DNA of 64,000 nt from JB111 sp049856175 (GCF_049856175.1 NZ_JBNDNA010000004.1:190964-254963); one strand, 5' to 3'. Numbered from the stretch's first letter, positions 56,697 to 64,000 are shown. Program-made: numbers and translations. Notes: generated from the letters alone by a model not told the origin.

Positions 56697-58037
56697 CTAC
56701 ACCACGCCCGAGGCGAACGCGGCCAGCGGCAGGACGGCGAGCACGCAGATCACCTCGAGGGTGTCGCCCACGCGCTGCAGGCCGGGCCGCGGCCCGGGGC
56801 TGAGGACGGCCATGCCGACGATCCCCACCGTGAGCGCGGCGACGGCGATCGCGACCGCCAGCCACCAGGTCGGGTGGACGACGACGACGGCGAGACCCGC
56901 CACCGCGGCACCGACGACCCCCGTGGAGGTCATGACGACGACGTCGCGCCGCGCATAGATCTCGCGCACGCCGAGGACGAACGCCACGCACACGACGAGG
57001 ACCAGCGCGGTGCCCCAGATCCCGGTCGCCACCGCATGGGGCGTGGCGAGCAGGATGGCCGCCGCCCCGGAGAGCCGCATCGCGAGGAGCAGCCGCGAGC
57101 CGCGCAGGAACTCCGAGCGGACGCGGGCGGCACGGATCTCCTGCCGTTCGGCGTCGAGCTCGGCCTGGTTGCGGGGCACGGTCACGCGGATGCCGGTCAT
57201 CGACAGGGCGATCCAGGGTGCCGAGGACAGCACGATGCCGGACACGGCGACGATCCCGGCGGCCACCTGGCCGGTGCCCAGGTCGGTCACCAGCGGCAGC
57301 CCGCCGAGCGCGAGGAGCACCAGGCCGACGAGGATCGGGACCGCCGCGTACTCGCGCACCGACCCGAGGAACGGCAGGGCGAGCGCCCCGACGGCGAGGA
57401 CGCCGAGCCCACCGAAGGCGAGCGGCTCGCCGACCATCGGTCCCACGCCGAGGGCGAGGCCGCTCGTCAGCGCGAGCACCGCCGTCGAGCCGAGCATCGT
57501 CATGCTGGCGGCGGTCCTGCGCAGGGCGGCCAGCACGCCGGTGACGCCCAGCGAGAGCGCAGCGGCGGCCCCCGCGACCACGGGAACCAGGAGGGAGGAG
57601 TCGTCGGCGGTGAGCAGCACGACGCTGCCGGTGACGACGAGGACGAGGGTCGCCACCAGCGTCATCCGTGCGGAGTCCGCCGGGGTCCATGCCCGGTGCT
57701 GGTCCTCCACGGCGTCGGAGACGGCCTCGACGAGATCGTCGTACACGCGGCCGGAGCTGCCGGCGTCGCGCGCGACGAGAGCGAGCAGGGCGCCGTCCTC
57801 GACGCCCTGGGCCGCGAGCGACTGGTCGGGCGCGAGCTCCGTGCCGTCCGTGCGGGTGAGGCGGTAGCCGGTCACGGCGGCGCGGACCTCGAGCATCCCC
57901 AGGCGGCGGGCCAGTCCCGGCACGATCTCGGCCACGGGGACGGAGCCCGGGAGCGCGAGGTCCGTGCGGTCGTCGCCCTCGACGAGAGTCACCCGGACCA
58001 CGGTGCCGACGGCGCGGCGGCTGACTGCCTGGCTCAC
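56697..58037 (-). CDS. eccD: Type VII secretion integral membrane protein EccD
   Basis: A 446-residue membrane subunit. Residues 1-95 form a ubiquitin-like domain (VRVTLVEGDDRTDLALPGSV, LTRTDGTELAPDQSLAAQGV). After a linker there are about ten or eleven hydrophobic segments (such as MTLVATLVLVVTGSVVLLTA). This matches the EccD dimer that forms the pore-side vestibule in ESX systems. The GTG follows GGAGGG and heads eccD-eccB-mycP. Confidence 0.93.
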   Translation of the reverse strand: MSQAVSRRAVGTVVRVTLVEGDDRTDLALPGSVPVAEIVPGLARRLGMLEVRAAVTGYRLTRTDGTELAPDQSLAAQGVEDGALLALVARDAGSSGRVYDDLVEAVSDAVEDQHRAWTPADSARMTLVATLVLVVTGSVVLLTADDSSLLVPVVAGAAAALSLGVTGVLAALRRTAASMTMLGSTAVLALTSGLALGVGPMVGEPLAFGGLGVLAVGALALPFLGSVREYAAVPILVGLVLLALGGLPLVTDLGTGQVAAGIVAVSGIVLSSAPWIALSMTGIRVTVPRNQAELDAERQEIRAARVRSEFLRGSRLLLAMRLSGAAAILLATPHAVATGIWGTALVLVVCVAFVLGVREIYARRDVVVMTSTGVVGAAVAGLAVVVVHPTWWLAVAIAVAALTVGIVGMAVLSPGPRPGLQRVGDTLEVICVLAVLPLAAFASGVV

Positions 58038-58419
58038 GCGGTGCCCTCCCTCGACGCGGTGTCGTCGCGCCCCGCCCCGGGAACGCCTGCACGAGGATAT
58101 CCGCAGCCGGCCACAAGCACGGCCGCGCACCGCGGTCGTCGGTCACGCCCGGCACGGCCCACGTGACCGGACGGTGACGTCCGGGTGACCGTCCGGCAAC
58201 GTCCCTGGCGGGTCGCCGAACACCGCACGAACACTGGTCCCCGACCAGGCTGTATGCGTGGGGAGGTCTCCCCGAGCGGGACCGTTCCCGGCCGAGCGCC
58301 GTGGCCGTAACGTGATGGTTGTCGTCGAGAGCGGGTCTCCCGGATCGGCGGACGTCAGGCCCCGCGGGGCACCGGGTCCACCAGCGGCCCGTCCACGAGA
58401 GATTCAGCAGGAGGACACC
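58038..58419. other. Divergent control region of the type VII locus
   Basis: This 382-base gap separates the leftward eccD operon from the rightward WXG100 genes. It holds a rightward promoter candidate (58285-58313), small inverted repeats ggggaGGTCtcccc (58260-58273) and cgggaCCGTtcccg (58277-58290), and a leftward TATCCT (58099-58094) as possible eccD -10. No gene is supported. Confidence 0.55.
58285..58313 (+). promoter_or_regulatory. Candidate promoter of the WXG100 genes
   Basis: TTCCCG (58285-58290) and TAACGT (58308-58313), 17 bases apart, with a leader of about 100 bases. The -35 overlaps a small inverted repeat that could be an operator. Confidence 0.45.
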
Positions 58420-58719
58420 ATGGGAGCAGTAGAGGCAGGCGAGGGCGCACTCGAGACGGCCGCGTCCCGCGTCGACGAGACGAAGACCGCCGTCGACGGC
58501 GAGTTCACCAGGCTCGGTTCGCAGATTCAGAGCATCGGCGCTCAGTGGACCGGTTCGGCGGCCACCGCGTTCCACCGGGCCATGCAGCGCTGGAACGAGG
58601 AGGCGCGGCACACCAACGAGGTGCTCACCACCCTCTCCGAGAACCTGCGCGGCACGCAGTCGTCGTTCACCGCCCAGGACGAAGAGGGCAGCGTCAACTT
58701 CGGCCAGCTGCTCGGCTGA
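58420..58719 (+). CDS. WXG100-family type VII secreted protein
   Basis: A 99-residue helical-hairpin protein. Trp43-Thr44-Gly45 (GAQWTGSAATAF) is the turn motif, and Phe83-x-x-x-Asp87 (SFTAQDEE) lies where the YxxxD/E export signal is usual. Such proteins dimerise with a partner and are exported together by the EccC ATPase. GGAGGA is six bases before the ATG. It is the first gene after the divergent promoter. Confidence 0.95.
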   Translation: MGAVEAGEGALETAASRVDETKTAVDGEFTRLGSQIQSIGAQWTGSAATAFHRAMQRWNEEARHTNEVLTTLSENLRGTQSSFTAQDEEGSVNFGQLLG

Positions 58720-58754
58720 CCCGACCTACCACCTGAGAATTGGGAGTTATCCAG

Positions 58755-59051
58755 ATGAACGACATCCGCGTCACCCACGCCGCCCTCGACACCGGGGCCG
58801 CCGACATCAGCTCGGCCGGCCAGCGCATCCGCCAGCACCTGGACGACCTGCACAGCGGCACCGCCGACCTGCGCGAGCGCTTCCACGGTGAGGCCCGCCA
58901 GGCCTGGGACACCGCCAAGCACCACTGGGACCAGAACATGGAGGACGTCGACTCCATCCTCATGCTCATCGAGTCCCTCGTCCTGCGCAGCCGCGGCAAC
59001 TTCGCCGACGCCGACCGGATCGCTGCCAACAACTTCGGCGGCAACGTCTGA
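58755..59051 (+). CDS. WXG100-like partner protein with FHG in place of WXG
   Basis: A 98-residue helical protein, 35 bases after the first WXG100 gene. Residues 43-45 are Phe-His-Gly, at the exact place of Trp-Thr-Gly in its neighbour, and Phe83-x-x-x-Asp87 (NFADAD) is again at the same positions. Length and spacing identify it as the heterodimer partner (CFP-10/ESAT-6 type pair). The start has GGGAG upstream. A hairpin follows. Confidence 0.9.
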   Translation: MNDIRVTHAALDTGAADISSAGQRIRQHLDDLHSGTADLRERFHGEARQAWDTAKHHWDQNMEDVDSILMLIESLVLRSRGNFADADRIAANNFGGNV

Positions 59052-59069
59052 CACACGCAAGCCTCGGTC

Positions 59070-59095
59070 GCACCGGGACCCCTCGGTCCCGGTGC
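59070..59095 (+). terminator. Hairpin after the WXG100 pair
   Basis: A perfect 11-base stem (59070-59080 with 59085-59095) and four-base loop, 18 bases past the stop. It could partly end transcription and keep the small pair in excess over the downstream cassettes. Confidence 0.6.
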
Positions 59096-59187
59096 CTCCG
59101 TGGCTCTCGTGCGTCGGCACCGCAGGTACCGAGCCACCGAGCGCCCAGCCCGGTGCGGCAGAGAGATGATCTGGAGGATCCCCCGAG

Positions 59188-59565
59188 ATGAACATCGTGC
59201 TGGAGCCCGAGGTGCTCCGAGCTCGCGTCACCTACCTCGACACCGTCGTGACGCAGCTCGCCAAGATCAACGACGAGATGAACAGCGACGGGGTCGATCA
59301 GCGGAACATGTGGTCGGAGCTGGCCACGGTCAGCCGGATCGGCTCCCCGCTCGCGACGGCGACCTTCGCGCTCGCCCGCGGGATCAACGACCTGCTCCTC
59401 AGCACCGAGGACATCCGGCAGGCGCTCGTGCGCGCCGCCGAGAACCTGGAGGAGACCGACGACGGCCTCATGGCGGACCTGGAGGCCATCGGCGAGCAGA
59501 TCGACGAGGCCGCCCCCCCGCCCCCGCCCGGACCGCACGGCGGCCCCTACCCGATTCCGGTCTGA
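59188..59565 (+). CDS. Small helical protein of type VII cassette 1
   Basis: A 125-residue protein of unknown function. It starts MNIVLEPEVLRARVTYLDTV and is predicted all-helical to residue ~105, then has a short Pro-rich end (PPPPPGPHGGPYPIPV). It shares the pattern PEVLxARV ... W(S)(E/D)LxTxxRI ... LL with the protein at 61553-61909. There is no WXG turn. Its place just before a PPE-like gene recalls PE/PPE pairs and suggests a partner or chaperone, which is inference. GGAGG lies close to the ATG. Confidence 0.8.
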   Translation: MNIVLEPEVLRARVTYLDTVVTQLAKINDEMNSDGVDQRNMWSELATVSRIGSPLATATFALARGINDLLLSTEDIRQALVRAAENLEETDDGLMADLEAIGEQIDEAAPPPPPGPHGGPYPIPV

Positions 59566-59595
59566 CCCGAGCCAGGACGATCGAGAGCTGACGAG

Positions 59596-61476
59596 ATGAA
59601 CTACCACAAGACCGAGCCGACGATGCTCACCGAGACGCTCGCCCGGATCGACGACCTCCAGAAGAGCGGGCTGCAGGGCATCGAGCGGAACTTCACCAGC
59701 TACGCGGACCGCCTCGACGACCTCGCCTACGAGATCCGCTCCCGACGTGCGGAGCTCGGTATCGAGGGCGAGGCCGGGGATGCCGCGGGGCAGGGGTTCG
59801 ACGAGCTGGAGTCCTGGGCGCGCCACCGCGCGGCGGAGTCCGAGGAGATCGGCACCGCCCTGGCGGCGGCGCGGACTGCCGGGGACGAGGCACAGGGCAC
59901 CTACACGACGGAGGCCAGCTCCTGGTCGAACAACTCCGAGCGTGACCGCTGGGACGAGATGGACGAGAACGAGCAGCGCGAGCTCATCCAGCGCTACGAC
60001 CGTCCCGCCGGCGAGACGATCGAGTCGCTCGACTACCGCATCGAGGACGCCATCGACCTGATCCCGGAGATCACGCCGGCGACCGGGACGCCCTTCAAGG
60101 ACCGCGGCTACTCGCCCGACCGCGGCGGCACCGACGTCAACCGCTCGGGCGCGCCGCTGCCCGGTGGCGGCGGCGGCAACGTGCCCGGACCGGGCGGCGG
60201 ACCCGGCGGGCACCAGCCCCCGGGGAACTACCTGCCGCCCGGGGTCATCCGGCCGCCGAGCCCGGACCCACCTGTCATGCCGCCGCCGTACGACCCGTGG
60301 GAGCCGCCCATCATCGGCCCCGAGCCTCCGGTGCTGCCCGACCCTCCGGGTCCGCGCGTCCCCGAGGTCCCCACGCTTCCGGACCCGGACCCGCCGAACG
60401 TCGACGCGCCGATGCCGACGCCGGCGCCGCCCCTGCCGTCGCCCGGCCCGGCGCCGGTGCCGAACCCGGTGCTGCCCGGACCTGCTCCGGTGCCGCCGCC
60501 CGGTGGCGGCGGTATGCCGATCCCGCCGCCCATCACGCCCGGCATGCCCGGTCCAGGTGGCGGCGGGCGTGCCCCCGGCATTCCCGGCGGCACGCCCGGC
60601 AGGCCCCCGATCCACACCATCGGTGGCCCGGGCGCCGGTCGCCCCGGCGGTGGTGCCCGCCCGATCGGCACTGGCACCGGCGCGGGCGGCCGTGGCATGC
60701 CCGGACGTCCCGGGGCGGTGGCGGGCATGCCGCCCGCCGGTCGCGGTGGAGCGGTCGCCGGTCGAGGCGGTCCCGGGGGTGCGCGCGGCGGAGCCGCCGG
60801 GACCCCCGGCCGTGCCGGCATGGTCGGTGCGCCTCCCGGAGGAGGAGCGCGCGGCGCTGCTCGCCCGGGCGTGGCCGGAGCGCCTGCCCGCGGCGCAGGA
60901 GCGCCCGGACGCGCGGGAGCCGGGGCTGCCGGTCGCACAGGCGGAGCCGGCCGGCCGGGCACGGTCGGCGCAGCTGGTCACGCACCCGGTGCCGCCGGTC
61001 GTCCTGGCGCCGCAGGTGCTGCTGGCCGTCCCGGTGCGGCCGCAGGTGCCGCAGGTCGCGGCGCGGGTGCACCCGGTGCGCGAGGTGCCGGTCGTCCCGG
61101 CACCGTGGGCGCCACCGGACGCGGCGCAGCCACGGGCACATCGGCGCCCGGACGCGGCGCGGCGGCCGGTGCGGCGGCCCCCGGTCGGGGCGGAGCCCGC
61201 CCGGGTGCTCCGGCGGCCGGCCGTTCGGGCGCAGGCGCTGCCTCGCGCGGCGGTTCAGCAGGCGCGGCCCGTGGTCCGATGGGCGGGATGCTCGCCGGAC
61301 GGCCGGGAGCCAAGGACAAGGAGCGCAAGGAGAACGAGGTCGAGCACATGGACCTCGTCGACCAGCTCGAGACCGAGTCGGCACCCGCGACGGCGGCCGG
61401 CGCAGGCAAGGGCACGCGCTCGGACGCCCGGTCCGCACCCACGCTCGGCGTCGAGACCGAGAACGACGACTGGTGA
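59596..61476 (+). CDS. PPE-like type VII substrate with Pro-rich and Gly/Ala/Arg-rich regions (cassette 1)
   Basis: A 626-residue product. Residues 1-160 form a helical domain with LGIEGEAGDAAGQGF (54-68), SWARHRAAE (73-81) and AGETIESLDYRIEDAIDLIP (138-157), shared with the cassette 2 protein. Residues 180-330 are Pro-rich, 335-565 are Gly/Ala/Arg/Pro-rich with no clear fold, and the C-terminal 60 residues are acidic and basic by turns, ending VETENDDW. The tail resembles those of actinobacterial WXG100-associated proteins. The layout fits a cell-surface or secreted protein, but export is not shown. It starts 30 bases after the small helical gene. Confidence 0.85.
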   Translation: MNYHKTEPTMLTETLARIDDLQKSGLQGIERNFTSYADRLDDLAYEIRSRRAELGIEGEAGDAAGQGFDELESWARHRAAESEEIGTALAAARTAGDEAQGTYTTEASSWSNNSERDRWDEMDENEQRELIQRYDRPAGETIESLDYRIEDAIDLIPEITPATGTPFKDRGYSPDRGGTDVNRSGAPLPGGGGGNVPGPGGGPGGHQPPGNYLPPGVIRPPSPDPPVMPPPYDPWEPPIIGPEPPVLPDPPGPRVPEVPTLPDPDPPNVDAPMPTPAPPLPSPGPAPVPNPVLPGPAPVPPPGGGGMPIPPPITPGMPGPGGGGRAPGIPGGTPGRPPIHTIGGPGAGRPGGGARPIGTGTGAGGRGMPGRPGAVAGMPPAGRGGAVAGRGGPGGARGGAAGTPGRAGMVGAPPGGGARGAARPGVAGAPARGAGAPGRAGAGAAGRTGGAGRPGTVGAAGHAPGAAGRPGAAGAAGRPGAAAGAAGRGAGAPGARGAGRPGTVGATGRGAATGTSAPGRGAAAGAAAPGRGGARPGAPAAGRSGAGAASRGGSAGAARGPMGGMLAGRPGAKDKERKENEVEHMDLVDQLETESAPATAAGAGKGTRSDARSAPTLGVETENDDW

Positions 61477-61481
61477 CCCAT

Positions 61482-61515
61482 CGGGTCGGCGCGCCTCACG
61501 GGGCGCGCCGACCCG
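61482..61515 (+). terminator. Hairpin between the two cassettes
   Basis: A perfect 14-base stem (61482-61495 with 61502-61515) and six-base loop, five bases past the stop of the cassette 1 substrate gene and 37 bases before cassette 2. Confidence 0.7.
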
Positions 61516-61552
61516 GCACGACGACGTCGGCTGATCAGCGGGAGGGACGACG

Positions 61553-61909
61553 ATGGCGATCGAGCTGCAGCCGGAGGTGCTCGCGGCGCGCGTCCGGCTG
61601 CTCTCGACCACCGTCGAGGAGGTCGAGGAGATCCGGTCCGAGGCCTGGAACGGGCGCTTCGACCACAAGTCGGGGTGGTCCGACCTCTCGACCATCAACC
61701 GGATCAGCGACCGGGTCTCGGAGCGGATGTACGACGTCGGGATGGGGATGACGCGGCTGCTCCAGGACCTCGAGGGTCTGGCTCGCGCGCTCGAGGACTC
61801 GGCGGCGCTGATCCATGGGGTCGACGAGGAGACCACCGACCTGCTGACGAAGACCCGCGAGCGGCTGAGCGACATGGAGCTCGGCAACTTCAACGACCAG
61901 GACGACTGA
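61553..61909 (+). CDS. Small helical protein of type VII cassette 2
   Basis: A 118-residue paralogue of the 59188-59565 product: MAIELQPEVLAARVRLLSTT, GWSDLSTINRISDRVSERMY, then LLQDLEGLARALEDSAALIH. It lacks the Pro-rich end and stops in an acidic LGNFNDQDD. All-helical prediction and the position before a second PPE-like gene repeat the cassette 1 arrangement. GGGAGGGACG is a strong ribosome site. Confidence 0.8.
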   Translation: MAIELQPEVLAARVRLLSTTVEEVEEIRSEAWNGRFDHKSGWSDLSTINRISDRVSERMYDVGMGMTRLLQDLEGLARALEDSAALIHGVDEETTDLLTKTRERLSDMELGNFNDQDD

Positions 61910-61945
61910 CACGAGACCGCGCAGGGGAAGGACGGCAGGCGCACC

Positions 61946-62719
61946 ATGACGGACGAACCGACCTCGCTGACCGAGACCCTGCGGAAGATCTCGCCGTTCC
62001 AGGCGCAGCCCATCAACAGCTACACGACGACGCTCACGGGGATCGCCGAGCGTCTGCGCGGTCTCGCCGACGACCTCGCCGCCGCGTCCGGCAACCTGGG
62101 CATCGAGGGGCAGGCCGGGGACGACGCGGTCCTCGCGTTCCAGCGGGTCCAGGGCTGGGCGGAGCATCGGGCCGGGGAGGTCGACGCGATCGCGGCGGCG
62201 GTGGACTACGCCCGCGAGGCCGGCGGCTCCACCCAGACCTACTACTTCGACCTCAACGAGAGCTACACCGCGGCGCACGAGGGCGGCAACTGGGACGACT
62301 CCCGGCGGCAGGAGTACAACACCGCCGCCGGTGAGGCCATCGAGTCGCTCGACTACCAGGTCGAGGACGCCATCGCCATGCTCCCGGACATCGCCGACGG
62401 CACCGGAGACGTGCCCGGCGGCAGCGGCACGGACGTGCCCGGGGGCGGCAGTGACCTTCCCGACGGCGGCACGGGAGGTGACGGCGGCACCGGTGGAAGC
62501 GGAGGAGGTGGCGGAGGCGGCGGATCGCCTCGGCTGCCCGATCCTCCTCGCCCGCCCGATCGGCCGGACGACCCGCCCTACCACCCTCCGTACCCGCCGG
62601 ACCGGCCGGAGCCGCCGTACCCACCGGACCGGCCCGACCCGCCATACCCACCGGACCGGCCCGACCCGCCATACCCACCGGACCGGCCCGACCCGCCATA
62701 CCCGCCGGACCGGCCCGAC
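61946..62719 (+). pseudogene. PPE-like type VII substrate of cassette 2, interrupted by an IS3 element
   Basis: 258 native codons are visible. The helical domain has LGIEGQAGDDAVLAF (51-65), WAEHRAGE (71-78) and AGEAIESLDYQVEDAIAMLP (128-147), matching the cassette 1 protein. A Gly/Ser/Asp-rich linker and a Pro/Asp/Arg-rich region with five 9-residue repeats follow. At 62720 the IS begins; reading on would add 28 foreign residues and stop at 62806. The original 3' part should lie beyond the window and may hold the effector domain. Confidence 0.85.
62585..62719 (+). repeat. Five 27-base repeats encoding PPYPPDRPD
   Basis: Five in-frame copies of a 9-residue unit (the first ends in Glu) with near-identical DNA. 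The IS starts directly after the fifth copy. Confidence 0.95.
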
Positions 62720-62750
62720 GGGTCTGCTGAAGGTTTCGTTGACTTCGGGG

Positions 62751-63632
62751 TTAGGCCGCCAGCGCGACGGCCTGGTGGTGGACGAGTTCGTATTCAACCG
62801 GAGTGAGCTTGCCGAGTCGACGTTGCCGTCGGCGACGGTGGTAGGTCCGTTCGATCCAGTGCACGATCGCGAGCCGGAGCTCGTCGCGGGTGGCCCATCG
62901 CTTCCGGTCGAGCACGTTGTTCTGCAGCGTGGCGAAGAAGCTTTCCATCGCCGCGTTGTCCCCGGCAGCCCCGACCCGGCCCATGGAACCGATGAGGCCG
63001 CGATGCTTGAGAGCGAGCTGAAATTTCCGGGAACGAAACTGCGAGCCTCTGTCACTGTGGACGATGCAGCCAGCCACCGCGGCCGCTCCCTGGCGGCGCG
63101 CGACCGCGTCTCGTACGGCTGCTACGGCCAGGTCGGATGTCATGCGGGCATCGAGGGCGTAGCCGACGATTCTCCCCGAGCAGGCGTCCTTGACGGCACA
63201 GAGGTAGACCTTGCCCTCACCGGTGCGATGCTCGGTGATATCGGTCAACCACTTCGCATTGACGCTCTCGGCGGTGAAGTCCCGCTCGAGCAGGTCATCG
63301 CATACCGGCGGGCCGGGCCTGCCGTAGCGCTTCTTCCGTCGCACTGTGGCAGAGAAGAGCCGCTGCTGGGAGCACAGCCGCCATACGCGCCGCTCCGAGA
63401 CCACGTGACCGGCGGCCTGGAGCTCGTCGGCGATGAACCGGTGCCCGAACTCCGGATCGTCGGCGTGGATGTCGTAGGCCGCATTGAGCAGATACGCCTC
63501 GTCGACGTCCCGAGCACTGACAGGGTTCGCGCGCCACTGGTAGAACCCCTGCTTGGAGAAGCCGAGCACCCGGCAGGTCACCGCGACCGGGATTCCGGCA
63601 GCAGCAAGGTCAAGGACCAGCGGGTAGATCAT
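62751..63632 (-). CDS. IS3-family transposase OrfB (DDE integrase domain)
   Basis: A 293-residue catalytic part of the transposase. HTH_21-like region then an rve core with Asp131 (KWLTDITEH), Asp194 (VHSDRGSQF) and Glu230 (AAMESFFATL), giving a DD(35)E spacing. The reading frame is intact. It overlaps orfA by four bases and is probably made as an OrfAB fusion by frameshifting at CCCAAAA. Confidence 0.95.
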   Translation of the reverse strand: MIYPLVLDLAAAGIPVAVTCRVLGFSKQGFYQWRANPVSARDVDEAYLLNAAYDIHADDPEFGHRFIADELQAAGHVVSERRVWRLCSQQRLFSATVRRKKRYGRPGPPVCDDLLERDFTAESVNAKWLTDITEHRTGEGKVYLCAVKDACSGRIVGYALDARMTSDLAVAAVRDAVARRQGAAAVAGCIVHSDRGSQFRSRKFQLALKHRGLIGSMGRVGAAGDNAAMESFFATLQNNVLDRKRWATRDELRLAIVHWIERTYHRRRRQRRLGKLTPVEYELVHHQAVALAA

Positions 63633-63946
63633 TTTGGGCGCGACTGCCCAGGACCGAGATTGGCCCGCGAGAGATACGCGGTCGCCTTGCGCAGGACCTC
63701 GTTCTCCTGCTCCAGCTCCCGGATCCGTTTCAGCATCCGCGTCTGCTCACCACCGTCCCCGGCGCTCTGCCCGCGAGCTGGCTCGAAGCCGCGTTCTCGC
63801 AGGCGAGACTCGTTGACCCAGGCCTGCAGCGCCGACTTCGACATCCCGAGGTCGTGACAGACCTGCTTCTGAGTCATTCCCTGATCCAGCAGCTCCAACG
63901 CGCTGGCCTTGAGCTCTTCTGAGTAGATCTTCGGCACGAGGACCAT
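63629..63946 (-). CDS. IS3-family transposase OrfA (helix-turn-helix)
   Basis: A 105-residue DNA-binding part. MVLVPKIYSEELKASALELL and MTQKQVCHDLGMSKSALQAW form the HTH, followed by a leucine-zipper-like helix (MLKRIRELEQENEVLRKATA). The last codons lie on CCCAAAATGA, a fit to the X-XXY-YYZ slippery pattern just before the stop. Confidence 0.94.
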   Translation of the reverse strand: MVLVPKIYSEELKASALELLDQGMTQKQVCHDLGMSKSALQAWVNESRLRERGFEPARGQSAGDGGEQTRMLKRIRELEQENEVLRKATAYLSRANLGPGQSRPK

Positions 63947-64000
63947 CCTCTCCGCTCCGCAGAGCAGTCAGGAAGTCAACCGAACCCTCAGCAGACCCGA

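Larger units (their letters stand above)
62720..63998 (-). mobile_element. Complete IS3-family insertion sequence
   Basis: A 1279-base element with 27-base terminal inverted repeats (62720-62746 and 63972-63998) that match at 24 positions and begin gggtctgctga. It holds orfA and orfB on the minus strand. The left flank ends gac (62717-62719) and the right flank begins ga at the last two window bases, consistent with a 3-base target duplication whose last base lies outside. Confidence 0.92.

Noticed and set aside
55080..58166. A 1028-codon plus-strand open frame opposite mycP, eccB and eccD
   Set aside because: The minus-strand frames carry clear EccB, EccD and mycosin motifs with GTGA coupling; the plus frame has only low-complexity sequence.
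62720..62806. Native C-terminus of the cassette 2 PPE-like protein
   Set aside because: The 28 codons after the repeats lie within the terminal inverted repeat and the end of the IS element, so they are foreign.

Overview
The window is very GC-rich, with dense gene packing, frequent GTG and TTG starts, and -10-like hexamers of the form TANNNT. The gene order (tRNA-Trp-secE-nusG-rplKA-rplJL-rpoBC-rpsLG-fusA-tuf-S10/spc operons, rpmG-MaoC-MaoC-murB, and a type VII secretion locus) points to an actinobacterium. A Micrococcales genome of the Cellulomonas/Oerskovia kind is my best guess from protein style; this is inference and not proven by the sequence.

Layout. 1-34331 (all minus strand) is the core translation and transcription block, read right to left: secE, nusG, rplK, rplA / rplJ, rplL / rpoB, rpoC / rpsL, rpsG, fusA, tuf / rpsJ to rplO (S10 and spc clusters) / secY, adk, map / a LuxR-type ATPase regulator with an upstream leader ORF / infA, rpmJ, rpsM, rpsK (cut by the window edge). 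Hairpin terminators and candidate promoters divide it into transcription units. 34444-34516 is tRNA-Trp. 34715-43310 holds an aminotransferase, a two-component system with a neighbouring secreted Pro/Ala-rich protein, an APH-fold kinase, and an overlapping trio of an adenosine-deaminase-family enzyme and two alpha/beta hydrolases. 43342-47357 (minus) has an uncharacterised protein, murB, two MaoC-type dehydratases, rpmG and tRNAs Met, Thr and Tyr. 47484-53781 has a YajQ protein, an odd SDR, two CNNM/CorC-type membrane proteins, a small membrane protein and an FprA-type reductase.

53863-62719 is an actinobacterial type VII (ESX-like) secretion locus. eccD, eccB and a mycosin run leftward. Diverging from them are two WXG100-size proteins, then two tandem cassettes, each a ~120-residue helical protein followed by a PPE-like protein with a conserved LGIEGxAGDxA ... 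IESLDY N-terminal domain and a Pro-rich tail. No eccC or eccE is in the window. The second PPE-like gene is cut inside its 9-residue repeat array by a complete IS3-family element (62720-63998) that ends at the window edge. This cassette architecture is the most promising candidate for something not yet described.
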